A DNA stretch of 64,000 bases. Source: Paramarasmius palmivorus. Taxonomy: Eukaryota > Basidiomycota > Agaricomycetes > Agaricales > Marasmiaceae. The notes below the pieces were generated by a model. The model did no database searches and had not been told where the DNA came from. It saw only the letters and a program-made list of their open reading frames with translations. The translations under genes and the position numbers were made by a program. The stretch spans positions 1 through 64,000 of the forward strand of contig JAYKXP010000133.1 in assembly GCA_037176845.1 (NCBI GenBank). The letters are read 5' to 3'. Positions within the stretch are counted from its first letter, which is position 1; every line of letters begins with the position of its first letter. Below are positions 21,856 to 34,690 of this stretch, piece after piece.

Positions 21856-23606
21856 TTAACCAATATGAGGAATAAACTCGGTCCACTCTACTGCTTGAAG
21901 AGTACTATAGGAGAGATCCCTCAGCGTTGTGAATGCCAGAACAATCGTCATTGTTCTGGCACCGACATACAAAATACATAGACAGAGGAGCACCGTGTTA
22001 GCTGTTATCCTTACCCGTTTACTCCCTTGATCGTGTCCCCAAAGGCTCAGTTTATGGAACGGAGCCATAGCAAGTGGCGCAGAGATCAAAACGACGGTTG
22101 ATATTCTCCATGCCATCTGTTCCGCATCGGTCGGGAAAGTGGACCACCATGCAAGGAAGTGTATTCCTCCGAACGCAAGCGCCGCAGCATACACCCAATA
22201 ATCTGGAAACGAGGGCCGAGACGAAGGGCGTATGCCGATACCGAAAAGGGACCCCAATCGATAGCCGGGAAGTATTGCCTCCCGTATGCAAGAATAGACA
22301 AATACTGCGATCCGAGGAATGTGTTCAGGGCGTGCTACCCCTTTCTCTTGCATTCTCTTTTCATCTTCGTCACGATAGTGCTGCCAAAAGTCATCACCAT
22401 CAGAATCCAAGTACTTCCAGATTTCTGGAATTCCTGTACATATGCACTTGACGATTCGCTGAAAACGTGATGGCCCAGGATCAGTGTCACTTTCATCGGG
22501 TGGTGAGGCAGCCTGTATGCACTTCCGCCCGACAGCCACGCGAACTGCGTAGCGCACACGAAGCGGTTTATTCCACCAAAAATGGTACGACGCGACCAGG
22601 ATGGCGGCATGGGCTAGTGTGACCACTTCGATTTCCGCGAACAAAAGACCTTCCACTAAGCGAGTGGCGCACTGAAGCACAAACCACCCCACTTGACCAA
22701 TGACAATGACCTTGGACAGAGTGTCTCCTTCGCCTCTTGCCATGACTTCGTCCTCCGTGATGTCTATGAATCCGTTCACTAGTAGCAGTTCCAAGAGGCA
22801 TGTCGGTGGCCTTGCATTCGAGTTCAGAAGCGGAATGGGTTCGTTATTGTTATTCGAATCTTCGCGGTGGGTATACTAATAAAAGAGGCAGTCAGAAACT
22901 GACGTATAGGTAATTCGAAGAATGGCTAACTTCAGCACCGACATCATTGGTATCTTTTATGTGCTGTCTCCCAGCCACAGGTGCGGGAATTGTTTCAGTG
23001 TCAATGCCTGCTTCTCTCAAAAAGGACAAGGTTTTACTGTGAAAAAGTATCGTTTTATTAATAGTTCATCGCATAATCCAAGACTTACGAAAACTCTTTT
23101 CTGTCAACATCAAAGCCCTCATGATCTGCTAGTATGCCCAGGAATTCTTCACCATCATACAAAGCGAACCCGCCCATAACCACCAGGTATGCATGCGCTT
23201 GAGTCCACCCATATCCTACCAATGGTTCTGCATTAGATAATTTGTTATCAATTAAGGCCGGAAAATACTCACTACGATATTTTTTCCATATAGCCTCTGC
23301 AGAAACCCACTGACGGATAGACCATAACACCATCAGCTCAGGTCCCATTAACGCGAACACAGCGACCAGGATGTATTTCAACCAAACGACTAGTGTATGG
23401 TCCTTGGGGTTTGGAACGTTTGGATGGACAGCGACCCATGTGCAAATGAAAATGACCGCACCGCAAGTCAGAAGGATGTCCTTGACGTTGCGGCAGTGAA
23501 AGAGGATATTGCATGCAGGGTGTTCCGATACGGCCGCAATGGACGTGTTGAGCTCTGTAATCGACCGGACGGGAATATGATGGGCGAGAGCAGGTAGGGA
23601 GGGCAT
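21856..23606 (-). CDS. Array copy C: multi-pass membrane protein, 528 aa
   Basis: Exons 23606-23273, 23215-23089, 23036-22931 and 22875-21856 total 1587 nt and read cleanly. It is the most diverged of the intact copies. It starts MPSLPALAHHIP instead of MLLLYALAR, and the linker before the last membrane block is rich in Asn. Core landmarks persist: ICTWVAVHPNVPNPKDH, GPELMVLWSIRQW, YGWTQAHAYLVVMGGFALYD, DITEDEVMARGEGD, GWFVLQCATRLVEGLLFAEI, YHFWWNKPLRVRYAVRV, ITVV-like strands, and the end VEWTEFIPHIG. The first intron interrupts the RYGW codon at the same phase as in all other copies. The first half of its linker resembles copies F and G more than A, B and D, so the array holds at least two subfamilies. 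Confidence 0.85.
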
Positions 23607-24099
23607 CTCTGCGCAACTGCATGAGTCTAGGAACAAGAATATTTTATGCTAGAAGCCTGAGATTTGAACGTGAAGATCGTACAACCTCACGCTACATGAG
23701 GAGCCCATGAATACTAAACAGGATTGCGCCCATAATCCTTACGCATGCAATTCAAAGTGTCACTGGAATTGTAGTTTTACCGATGGCGGCGACATGATTC
23801 AATCGAGGAACGAGGCTTATAAGATACTATATTGACCGGAGATTCTTGTTAGAGACACATGCCCAATAGAACACCGGTATAGGTTATTTGGAGCTGAAAG
23901 TCTGACGGAACCCACGAGGCACGCTCACGGGAACGAGATTGTATAGCGTCGATCACCCCCTCTATTACCGGTCTTCCATTCTGTCGATGTGTGAATCAAT
24001 GCATACACCCGGTGGAGATGCTCTTGTTTGTTTGGGCGCTTCTGTGACATGAACGGGACATGGTTCGTACCTGCTCTGACATGAGCATCGATGCATTCG
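23607..24099. other. Upstream spacer of copy C
   Basis: AT-rich sequence just above the start codon. No supported ORF. Confidence 0.3.
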
Positions 24100-25520
24100 G
24101 AACATTGCACCAACCGGTCTAGACCTTCTATTTCCGCACCACTGACAGCGAACTATCACTGCTCCTAGGCGCAGACGCAAATGTCATCACCCAAGGAACC
24201 AACGTCTGCAACCCACCATTCAACCTCAACGCCCTAAAGACTCTGTGGATGCCACACCAGACTCGAAGAAGTCTTGACCACCAAATATGGAAGAGACTCA
24301 ACTGAAACACGCCTGATATCTGATGCAACGTGTTAGACGGCATGCCATGAAGAAGACTAAACCTACTTTAGCGGTGATTGTACCGGGTTTCGATGAAACT
24401 CAGAAGTGTGTAGGCAGGTGTAGTGCGTTTGCCGGTGAGCTGAACGACGTTGGATAGTCAGAAACGTGTACTGGATACAATCAAAGTGATACGTACAAAG
24501 TATGTTATTGAACATGCGATAAGAATATCAGCGAAGGTTGAGATATAGTGGATAGCTTCGTAGGGATGCTTCAGGAATTGATATCATAGGTTGGATTCAA
24601 GTTCACAGGCCACCGTATTGTATCCGGTCTCTTGAAGTGTATGTTTCAAAGGCCATCAGCTACTTCGCCATGAGCTGCTAGAGGGAACAAGGACCAGTAC
24701 CTGACGAACGATGGCATGAGATTGACGCAGAGGCGAGCTTTTGTTGTTATATGTCGCCTAGAGCCGTAAGAGACATGATTGGGGAGAGAAGATCTTCAGG
24801 AATACGTCGACGCTTTGACGAAACGTACGTGTGGTGTACTGTGTCGGGTCTGTAGGCACATCAAGGGGGATAAGCATGAGTTTTCTATGGAGGCTCTATT
24901 ACGTACCTCCTAGCTTCAACATGCCAATTCCAGAAACACTTCCCAACATCGCTCATGTACCTTCTCCGGGTGTACTGTGGGTTCTACAACCTTTCGGTAA
25001 CTCAATCCACAATCGACTCCTCGCTCTTGAGTGCCCCCATATTGTACATGCCCCCATAACTTGAGGATGTCTAAAGACGCACTGAGATCTTTACTAGCCT
25101 GTGTTGGTAAACGCAGAAATAGTCAAAGTGACCAAGGATTGTGGATCCTGCAAGCATCAGCCAAGTATGGTGTCGGAGAAAGTCAATGGGAGCCATGCGA
25201 GAGCCGACCAGCATCGCAGAACCACCTCGAGATAGAGCAGGCTGCAATACCGCTTGGTATTGCTGAGCTTGGTCCGAGCTATAGGAGGGGAGTGCGACCA
25301 AGGCCAGAGCGAGATGGATAAGAAGTGTGATCTCCAGGTATGCGGTGGATAGAGTTGGGGTCGGAGCAGTGCATCCAGCCCTGTAAGAGAAAAAACTCGA
25401 ACAAAGGGGAGCGTTATCTTCCTTGTTGCACAAGCGTCGATGGTGGCTCGAGCACGAGAAAGTACCTGGATATAAGAGTGGGAGGTATTCGGGATAGACG
25501 GATGATAAAGTGAAATCCAT
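24100..25520 (-). pseudogene. Array partner d3: DUF6534-like gene, decayed
   Basis: At 24310-24343 the minus strand reads MPSNTLHQISGVFQLS, matching MPSNTLHQISGVCLSKLYSN of the intact copy at 37737-38960 before the frame is lost. The stretch 24127-24200 matches the C-terminal tail region of that copy (about 37770-37860). Two further segments, 24900-24990 and 25050-25110, match blocks d1 and d2. No frame is open across them. A 149-aa minus ORF at 25071-25520 has two hydrophobic stretches but I cannot tie it to DUF6534. Confidence 0.6.
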
Positions 25521-26654
25521 GCCGGTGGAGTCGACAGGTAGCGCTCTTCTTTCGTCCTTGAAGGAGATTTATGTCTGTGCCCTACTAGAATGTGGTTGTT
25601 AACGACGTTATGAACATGAACAGAGGCATGGGGAGACGGACTTTCAGCTTGAGGACAGGGAAGGCAAACCTAGAGCCTGTGTCATCTCCACACTTCATCT
25701 ACACCGTATCACCGTCCAATCGTCCCTTCATCCAAGCCTCGGTGCGTTTCCTGTAGCTGCTCGTTTTCGAAACGCGTGAGGGAAGTCTGTTTTGAGGGTG
25801 AAGCCCTGCAGTTAGAAAATTTTGGAGTGGTAAACGCATATTCCAATGGTATCGCCAACAATGCTCGACAAGTAGCGTGAAGAGCAAAAATCGTAGACTC
25901 GGAGCTTGAGAGTTAACGTTCAAATTGCATGGGAAATTTGCTTGGTAAGCCTTCCCGAGAAAGTTCGTGCTATGCCGTAATGCCAGCTCTGATCCTTATC
26001 CTCTTGCCACGACTCGATAGTGATGTCCTGGCCCATAAGAGGCTTGGAGAACCTCATTTCTATCAGTAGTACTGGAGACTTCGGCCTCAGATTTCCTACG
26101 GACTCGACTTGGACCTGGGTTTCAAGAGTCTGCTTCAAAATTCAGTGAACATTGGCTCGGGATTGCCTATGCTAACTTTGGTTCCTTGAACCGCGAGGTT
26201 TCCTGGCCTTGCAATCTAGCTAAAGTGCGCGGGTGACACTCGGATCTTTAGGAAGTCGCTCAAGAAAGGAAGATTATTATCGGCTGGTCCCTTCCTCTTT
26301 CGTTTATAGCAAACATCTTGCCAATACAAAGCTGGCTCTATGTTCCAGCCTCAAGTTTGATCTTATAGCCAATTCTTTTCAACTTCCAGTCAGTAGTTAT
26401 AGATTCAATTATGAACCATATCTAACCAACTTTCGCAAATCATAGTGACAGTAAATACATCCAGGGTCCAGCTCATGGTATAATGTATTGTAAATAACGA
26501 GGTACGTGCATGTGTGTATGTATAGCTCAAAGGTGTTCGCAAGAGCAAATCAATTAGTCGTCGAGAACAAGGTCATATGTTCAAATAATAGGAGGAGTCT
26601 GTGATAGACTCGATGAGCAAGAGAGACCCATAATTGAGGATCATCACGGACCAT
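25521..26654. other. Spacer downstream of copy D
   Basis: No gene recognised. Small ORFs (25699-25923, 25920-26138, both minus) have no family resemblance. Confidence 0.35.
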
Positions 26655-28507
26655 TCAACCGATATGAGGAATAAAGGTGGTCCACTCAACTGTCTGGTAT
26701 GCACTCTGAGGTAGGATTCGCAGCTCCATGAGAGCGAGGGACAGTAGGTTGACTCGTGCAACGATGTAGGCGAATGGGAGAGTGACACCGATAACAAAGG
26801 CAGGGAGGCCAATGCATACGACGCTGATACCTTGCATGATTCCAAAAGCCCATGAACCCTTGTCAATGCGTGAACGAAAGATGTCGTCAATAGATGCTAT
26901 GAGCTTGCCCATAGCAATAACGACAAGCAACGTGAGAGGCAAAATAACAAGTCCACTGGCCGAAATACGCCACAGTAACCTTTCCGTGCGTGTCGAGAAT
27001 TCGAAACTCCACGGGATGCAATGGATGGCACCAAAGAGCGTCGTGAGTCCGTAAACGACAATGTACACCGTGAGCGGGTCGTCCTCCAACCTAGAAGAGC
27101 CGACGACGGATGCCATATATTCGGCAGTGTCAATGTTATCCAATATGATGCATATGGATGCACCAATTAAGCGAACTACCACCGAGTACGGGAGGCCAAC
27201 CAGCTGCAATAGGGTCCTCCAATTCGGACCTGGAATGCTTTTGTCGTTCAACTTGGAGTCATCATGATCCGAGTTCAATGGGTCTTTAAGGAAGTTGAAA
27301 ATGACAATCATCGATGTCCCAAATTTGATGGCTGCATCCCGGACCAAATCCCAAATTCCTGCAACAATCTTCCGAATCTTTGATATTTGGTCCTGGGCAC
27401 CGTCCTTGTTGTCCTTTTTTCGTATTACCCTCTGTTGGCGCCAATAGACACGTACGGGATGCTTCACTCGAACTGGCTTGTTCCACCACAGGAAGTAGGT
27501 GCCAAAGTTTAGCACAGCAAAGCCCACGGTAATGATTTCGAGCTCGGTGATAGCCAACCCTTCCATGGCACGAGCTCCGACTTGGAGTAGGAACCAGGCA
27601 GTCTGAATAACTGCGATGATCTTGGTGATGGAATTACTGTGACTGATGTTGTCCGTGATTTCGTCCTCTGTGATTGGGATGTAGCCGTTCTCAATCAAGT
27701 ATTTCAAAAACTTTGCATTATCGAGCTTGGGAAAATGTTAGATAAATCAAGGTCACCCGTGTGAGGGAAAGCTCACCAATGTCACAGGCTTTTTTACGCT
27801 GGCTTCTTTACGCATTGAGCACGTTTCATCACTATCGCTCTCTGAGCAGGAGTCCTCAGCCTCTCCCGTAATATTTCTCTGTCCGTACTGATAAACTCGG
27901 ATATCAAGCCTGTACAGAAGCACACACCTCATCTATCTCCATGGTGGCCGCTTGAACGACTTCATGATGATTTTGAATTTTCACTCGGAGAGCCTGTTGG
28001 GAGGTGTTCGGCAAAATGCATCTATCATTCCATAGATACCCGCAGAACTCGTCTCCATCATAGAGAGCAAAGCCCCCCATAATTACCAAAAAACCATGCG
28101 CCATTCCCCATCCATATTCTGGACAAAATTGAATTTCTATTCATTGAAGAAAGTCTAGCTCTCTTACCCTTATATTTGTCGGCGACCTTCTTGGCCGAAT
28201 ATCGCTGCCTTATCGCCCACAATATTATGATCTCCGGTGCGAGCATGGCTAAGATCATAAGCATGCCATTACACAACGACACCACTGCTGGATGGGCCTT
28301 GACATGCGGAATATTTGGATGAATAGCGACCCATGTGCAGATGAAGATGACGGAGAGACAATTCCATAGTATCTGGCGTGTCGTTCTGCATGCGTGGATG
28401 TCATCGCATTCGCCAGTGACAGGGTCGAAGAGTGCAGAGTTTACCGTCGACTCCGAGGGTGCTGTGTTTGAGAATATGGGTCTGGCAAGGGCGTAGAGTA
28501 GTAGCAT
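26655..28507 (-). CDS. Array copy D: multi-pass membrane protein, 570 aa
   Basis: Exons 28507-28168, 28118-27928, 27887-27777 and 27725-26655 total 1713 nt with no stop. It begins MLLLYALARPIFSNT and carries DPVTGECDDIHACR as in A and B. It has ILWNCLSVIFICTWVAIHPN, APEIIILWAIRQRYSAKK, EYGWGMAHGFLVIMGGFALY, then an acidic, Ser-rich linker (SCSESDSDETCSM), ITEDEITDNISHSNS, AWFLLQVGARAMEGLAITEL, YFLWWNKPVRVKHPVRVYW, IHCIPWSFEFSTRTERLLWR and WTTFIPHIG. It is longer than B because of a longer basic loop after PVRVYWRQQ and an extra segment near the C-terminal membrane helices. The second intron is short (40 nt). It is closest to A and B. Confidence 0.85.
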
Positions 28508-30174
28508 CTATGAGGCCGTGGCGTTAGAGTACCGGATTTGTTCGTATATTTTTAAGTATCCCAGACCATGTACACGTGTGTCACGCATCTAACGCTGTAG
28601 AAGGCACAGTATCGAATACTCGCGCATTAGATCAAGTGGAGAGGGAACTGCGGCATGGAATCGAATAAAACTGCACGGAAAGAAGCGTCGAGGCTCTGGA
28701 ACCTTCTATATATGGGACAAATGTCAGGGCCCCAACTGCCGAAGTTGCGGGCCTGGCTTATGCTAACACGGTGTGCGGTGAGCTTTAATTGGCAATTGGA
28801 TGGCGTACTTTGAACATTTCGACCAGGCTAAGATAAAAGTAACCTGGTCAATGACATCAGATATATTGATAAATACACAGCTCCAGTAAAGACAACATGG
28901 GGTCCCACAAGGGAACAGCCGGAGACTACGGCGCAAAAGCTCATCCCACAAGGAGACGGTAGACGGTAGTCAGCGCAGCAGCCAGTAAGAAGTAAGAAAG
29001 AATTCATACTGATTCTTCATCACTTGAACACGACTCATCTGATCACACGTCATCATAGTCGTTAACAACCCGAGACTAGCCCAAGACTAGCCCTATCAAC
29101 TGTCCCATTCGATATCACCTTGCAAAACTCGATCCATGCATCCACCGCCGTAGACACAAACCTCGCACAGGGGATGACAACTTCCCAGGAGAAGATGCCT
29201 TCCGTGAACTGATCATCATCGATGCCTTCCCAACTCCTCGAAAAAATCACGTCGCGAGGAAGAAGCTGCTGTACACCCATTATGATCCAAACATAATATT
29301 CGCCAGTCACTAATAACACCGCTGAAACGCGTTATGCAAGACCTCGGTCCCTCGATCCTTCAATGGGCTTTAGCGCCTGAGTGCTATTCTGGCTCGTTGG
29401 AGTGTATTCCAGAACGCGGTGTAAGGGCACAAGGCACGGGTCGAAGAAGAGGCGAGATTTTCTCTCTGCAATGACGGCGTGAGAGAAAGAAAAGGCCCGA
29501 ACGGGTCACATCATGATTCACAGCCTCCAGTTGATCCCTTACAGTCCGCTGAGCCCTCGCTTGCAACGACTCGGTTCATTGAGCATAAGGAATCTTCCGG
29601 TGATCAAAAGAAAAGAAAAGATATATATTAAGATGTCGTGGAGGTATAATGAATAGAGACCGTGCACCATATACGTGCCCTTGACACCTAATATAGTAAT
29701 CTCTACGAAGCAGTCAGCTAAAGAACAGTCTGGAGAGAACTTAAACACATGCCGGATATCAACGACCATGGCATAACGAAGACCCAAACCCGCATATAAA
29801 CATCTAAGGCCAACCGTTACTTGTTCTCATGAAATACACGCCAACATTCGTTCGAATTTCGAACGGTTGAAGCCGCAGACTGGACAGAAGAAACTCGATA
29901 TCTCCTTTGGAAGGCCGCTCCGAAGAATCATCCCGCAAGGAAATACTCGAAGAAGCGCGGATATGAGCGCAACGTTTTAAGAAGACTATGGAGTCGGTCG
30001 CCAAGCGACCGTTGAATACCCGTAAGTATATCGCCTTGAGTATGATCCCTGGGAAACGGTTTCGATATAACCCCATTTCGATGGAAATGTGATAACCACC
30101 AGTGTAACGATTAGGCACAGCGTCGACAAAATGAACACGAGAGGAACGGCCAGTGCCATTCCCCATCCATATCC
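28508..30174 (-). other. Array partner block d4, decayed
   Basis: No intact gene. The part 29860-29960 (minus reading FFEYFLAGWFFGAAF) is clearly related to 13140-13260 in block d1 and 31440-31560 in block d5. The part 29200-29340 (AAAATCACGTCGCGAGGAAG and CAGTCACTAATAACACCGC) resembles 30880-30960 in block d5. By position it is the partner slot of unit D. A DUF6534 identity is not shown directly. Confidence 0.4.
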
Positions 30175-30545
30175 TACAAAAAATTCAATGCCATACATTC
30201 AAGGAAGTCTGGATTTCTCACTTCAACTTCTCCGCAATCTCCTCAGCCGAATATTACTGCCTTATTGCCCACAATATGGTGAGTTTCGGCACAAGCGTGG
30301 CGATAATCATGAATAGACCATTCCAGAACAACACGACGTGCTTTGACATGTGGAACATCGACCCATGTACATACACAGATCACCGAGAGACAGTTCTATG
30401 GTGGGCATGTGTGGCGCCTTCCTACATCCGTGGAAATCAACGTATTCGCTAGGAACGGGATCGATCATCGTCAGGTTGCTGGCTGACAAAGTTGCTGTAT
30501 TCGAGAGTATAGGTCTAGCGAGAGGGTAAAGCACACTAAGGACCG
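30175..30545 (-). pseudogene. Array copy E: multi-pass membrane protein stub
   Basis: Only the first exon and the start of the second remain. YPLARPILSNTATLSASNLT matches the N-terminus of A and D, NCLSVICVCTWVDVPHVKA (in another frame) matches NCLSVIFICTWVAIHPNVPHVKA with an internal deletion, and YGWGMA near 30160-30175 matches the exon 2 start before homology ends. The initiator ATG is not conserved. Frameshifts and truncation make it a dead copy. Confidence 0.75.
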
Positions 30546-31678
30546 TAACGGAGGAGTACCTGGTGCGCCGGTATGTTTTATGCATATCGGATCGTGCACA
30601 GGTGTTGTACATGATCCTTTGTGGAAGACACAGTATCTCACATCTTGACAGATCGAACGTAGCGGTCACTGCTGCGTAGAGAAGCTCCTTCTCTGAAAGA
30701 TGCATCGAGGGTCCAATAGGACAGTGCAGAGCCCTGTCATGTAACAATAAAATACGATCGAGACACCGAGATTAAAACCACATGCCTTGAATGTACGCGC
30801 ATTCAGGAAGTTTAAAATTGCATCGTCGTCCGGAATAGGAGCGCTCAGACAGTACCGAGCTATGGAAGAACAAAGCCAAAAGATCACGTCGCATGGGAGA
30901 CGCTGGGTGCCTCGGCAATGACAATCGAAGCATAGTATTTGCCACTCCAGTAAAAACACCGCCAACACGCAGCAACCCAAACATTGTGGCGTCGTGTAAG
31001 ACATATGTTCATTCTGTCTTTGGCGCCGGCGTGCTATGCTAGCTGTCAATCGATGGGATGCGTTCTAGAGAACTCACAAGGCCACTGGGCATATGTTTAA
31101 AACGAGGCAATGGTCAGTCTCCATTGCCTTGCGATCACGAGATGAGAAACCAAAAGGTATAGACTGGGTGTGTAAATCCAGTGGAACCCAACGAGCGGCC
31201 ATGAAGCTCTCGCCTGGGGTGACTCAGCTCGTGTATAGAGCGTGAATAACTTCCCGGTGGAGGAAATGAATGGAAGCTGCATCGAAAAGAAAGCAGTGAT
31301 CCATTAACAATGAGCTGGAACCATGAGAAGCAAATAACCCTCAAAGATAAAGCCACCAGGACGATCGCCCCCGTATCGCATGGCCATATGAGGCTACATG
31401 ACCTCATAGACAACACGCTAACAATCATGACCAGCACATGCTTGAACACGTTGAAGCAGCGGGATGGCTAGAGGAACCTTGATAGCTGCTATGAAAGGCC
31501 GCTCCGATGAACCATCCCGTGAAGGAAAAGCACCATTCAAAGAAGCGAAGAGAATAAGCCCAAGGTTTTCCGAAGACCAAGATACAAGGAATGGGTTTGT
31601 AATGAACTCTCGAATTCACATGTCGGCGAGTGCATCACTGCGAGTATGTTCCCCGGAGGTGCATGTCTTATTCCGTAC
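30546..31678 (-). other. Array partner block d5, decayed
   Basis: No intact ORF. It holds the FEYFLAGWF-related repeat (minus, 31440-31560, reading FFEWCFSFTGWFIGAAF) shared with d1 and d4, and the 30880-30960 stretch shared with d4. It ends exactly where copy F loses homology to copy G. Confidence 0.4.
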
Positions 31679-32763
31679 CTACAAACCGTTTCGCACACGG
31701 AGTGGTTTGTGCCACCAAAACCGATACGACACACCAAGGATGACTGCATGAGCCAGCGTAATTACTTCGAATTCTGCAAAGGCAAGGCCCTCCACACGCC
31801 GAGCGATGCATTGAAGTGTGAACCACATAACTTCGATAAAAGCGATGAACTTTCCCAGAACATCAGCTTCGCCGAGAGCTGTGACTTCTTCGGTGTTGAT
31901 GTCAATGAAACCCTTGGAGACCAATATCTCCAAAAGGCATGGTTGTCCTGGCACGCTTTGAACCGGCGGCGGAACTAGGGTCTCTGATAGGCGTTCCAGC
32001 AAACCTATGAGACCTGCCAAGCAACAGAGGGGGGCACATAGTATCGCGAGGATGTAACCTCCCACACCCCAGGATCTTCATCTGTATTGGTTTGTTTTTT
32101 ATTATCTTGCGTCGTGTCGACTTGATTATCGCCTTGAGTGGCCAGTGCTCGAATACGATTCACGACGTCCTGCCTTGATGAAAAATGAACACAATATTCC
32201 ACAAATCGGAAAGACAACTCACTTAAAAATCTTTTCATCATCTTCGGGGTTGTCGTTATCCCATAGGATTCCCAAAAAATGGGGCTGCTCCTGCTCAGCG
32301 TCGTATAGAGCAAAACCTCCCATGACAGCAAGATATGCATGAGTTCTGCTCCACCCATAACCTTTGGAAATGCATTACGCTTTTGCATACAAGTTAATTA
32401 CGACTGGTACTCACGTCGATATTTCTCGCGGATTCTGCTTGTAGCACTCCACTGTCGCAAGGACCACAGTACCATCAATTCGGGGCCAAGAAGCGCAAAT
32501 ATGGTGACGACAGCCTGCTTAAACCATACAACCGCATCTTTGTCTTTTGGGTTGGGAACATTTGGATGAACTGCAACCCATGTGCAGATAAACAGTGCCG
32601 AGGCACATGTCCAAAGGATGCTTTGTAGACTTCGGCATTCGTTTAGGACATTGCATTCGGCTGCGGGAGCTGCAGCGTCGTCTGCCGTGACAGTGAAAGA
32701 GTCATTGAGAGCTGCGGTCGAGCGCGATAGTATAGGATGAGCTAACGCGTAGAGAAGAAGCAT
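31679..32763 (-). pseudogene. Array copy F: multi-pass membrane protein, truncated and frameshifted
   Basis: Exons 32763-32415 and 32361-32223 splice in frame, as does the start of exon 3 at 32173. Near 32055-32062 the frame breaks: the reading DEDPG continues in one frame while the homology (YILAILCAPLCCLAGLIGLL, then DINTEEVTALGEAD) continues in another. Homology to copy G runs through YRFWWHKPLRVRN and then stops at a TAG (31679-31681). The last five or so membrane segments are missing. It is closest to G, sharing the Cys-rich CAPLxCLxGLI segment and LYDAxxxxPHFLGIL. Confidence 0.8.
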
Positions 32764-33657
32764 CCTTTAGCGATGGTATATCGTCGAGTCAGGATTCGAC
32801 ATACCTGGGATTTAAATGAGGTTCAACATGCTATATCCACGTTGCTTGAGCGACAGGGGAAATTGCGGCTCGTGAGTCACGATATACAGACAGGAAGAAT
32901 ATTTATGTGACGAAAGGCCAGAAAGGAAACGCTTCATCACAACTCAAGCGCTTGTAGCTGTGGGTTGAGCTTCGATTCTGTTCATGACGCTGGGATGGGC
33001 ATATTTAGTACACCCGGGCAGGAAATTCAACTTGAGCGGGCCGAGACTAAAGAGAATGCGATACCACTCGTACATCTTCCGAAATCAAGATGGATTCAAG
33101 ATTTTCACCTGCACAAAACAAAGCAGTGTACGCCGTTCTGAAGATAGACTTTTCACTTGTAGATGAGTTTCGAGAATATGACATGATGTGTTAAATATAA
33201 AAGATTGTGAATTCCCACCGGTCATTATTTCCGATATCTAGATCGTTAGGTTAAACTTTAATGGCCTCATCGTTCTATTCAAGAGTCGCGCTCTAACTGC
33301 GAGAGGTGATCGTGAGAGTAGAAATGCAAGGCATAACGTGTGCAGATACACACGCGGCCGCGCTCGCCAAACCTTCCCGGCGTCGAGCCTATTGCATCGC
33401 ACTACCTTCTGGCCCCCACTGGATAAATTCAATCGCACCACACGGTGACGCAACATGACACGAGTATTGATATTATCAGCACAATGTAACTGGGCATACA
33501 CATTGCATCAAATGGCACTAACCGGTTTCAACCTTCTATTTACATCTGTCAGAGACGACGAACTAGCTCTGCTTCCACGCGCGGGCGCAAACACCATCAT
33601 CCCCGGAACCGAAATCTTCGACGCACGATTCGATCTTAACCCCAAACCTCAGGTAAA
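32764..33657. other. Spacer with the DUF6534 C-terminal tail remnant
   Basis: The part 33440-33657 matches about 37670-37895, the C-terminal tail of the intact DUF6534 gene, but lies beyond a premature stop and is no longer coding. 32764-33440 has no supported ORF. Confidence 0.45.
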
Positions 33658-34690
33658 CTATCCATACACCACGCCCTGATCATCTAGACTCGAAGAAGTC
33701 TTGGCCACACGATTATTGAAGAAAATCATCAACGAGTTGGAGTACAGCTTCGACAGACACACGCCTGATATCTGATGCAACGTGTTGGACGGCATGGCGG
33801 TGAAGAAGACCAGATCGAGGATTGCTGCTGTAGCGGTCATTGTGCCAGTTTCACTAGTGAGTCGGACGAGTTTGGAGACGATGGCATTGGTTGAGGTGTG
33901 GAGAAAAGTTGTACGGTTGCGGAGGAGCTGAAGAGCATTGGGTGGTTTCAGAAGTTTACAAGAAGTGTATGGGATATAATTAAAGGGATACGTACGAAGT
34001 ATGTCATTAAACATGCGATAAGAACATCAGCGAAAGCTGAGACACCGAGACGAACGCCTACGGCGTAAAGTAGGCCAGGATGATGTATAGCTTCGTCGGG
34101 GTATTTCAGGAGCTGTTATCATAAGAATAACATCAGCTCATCGTTCGCGATTGTACAAATTAAGACAACGAACGTAGTACGCGGCGGCTACTGCCCCTCC
34201 TAGCTGAGCAACAGCGAGGATGGAGATGAGAACGTATACGAATTTTGATCTGGAAAAGGTCCAAATTCGCCAGCCGAAAAATATCTACCAAATAGGTGCA
34301 TCAGTTTTGCTCAAGAAGAGATCAAACACTACCCATACCTGAACGATCGTCCCAACAGTACTCGAAAGGAGAGGAATATTCAGGAAGGAGGTGTACAATT
34401 TCAGGAGGTGTGGTACGCTGCCCCATCCATAAGCAAACCACCGTGATGCGTCATACGTCGCCGAACATGTCTGGAAGACCTCGAGTGCAAAGATCATGTA
34501 CACTATTGGTTTCGGATGAGCTGCGTAGTCCTGAGGTAACCCGAATAGTCTCACCCAAGATCTTGAAAACAATTTTGTCGTCCTTGTAGTTTAGATAGTA
34601 GACGTACACCTGTACCGTCAAAATCCCGAGCAGGAAGTAGTTGAAGAAGATTCCGATGAGCCTTGGGATTGTCGACCACACGATATCATC
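33658..34690 (-). pseudogene. Array partner d6: DUF6534 membrane protein, ends lost
   Basis: A near-identical copy of most of 37737-38960. Exon pieces splice as in that gene: WSTIPRLIGIFFNYFLLGIL, VYMIFALEVFQTCSATYDAS, IFFGWRIWTFSRSKFVYVL, LLKYPDEAIHHPGLLYAVGV, and the last exon with LLRNRTTFLHTSTNAIVSKL and PSNTLHQISGVCLSKLYSNS. Two faults are visible. Identity to the intact copy stops at 34689, before the start codon, and no replacement ATG is in frame. A small deletion near 33660 creates a stop after DDQGVVYG, removing a tail of about 50 residues. The membrane core is otherwise intact, so expression from an unseen upstream exon cannot be excluded. Confidence 0.7.
33671..34689. repeat. Segmental duplicate of 37912-38920
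   Basis: Aligned bases differ only at scattered positions over about 1 kb, apart from a short indel region near 33930-33990 and a 1-base indel near 34178. The offset is 4230-4241 bases. Identity ends abruptly at 34689/38920, while to the left it fades to a more diverged match. It is far more similar than any other pair of array blocks, so it is the youngest exchange (duplication or gene conversion). Confidence 0.85.
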
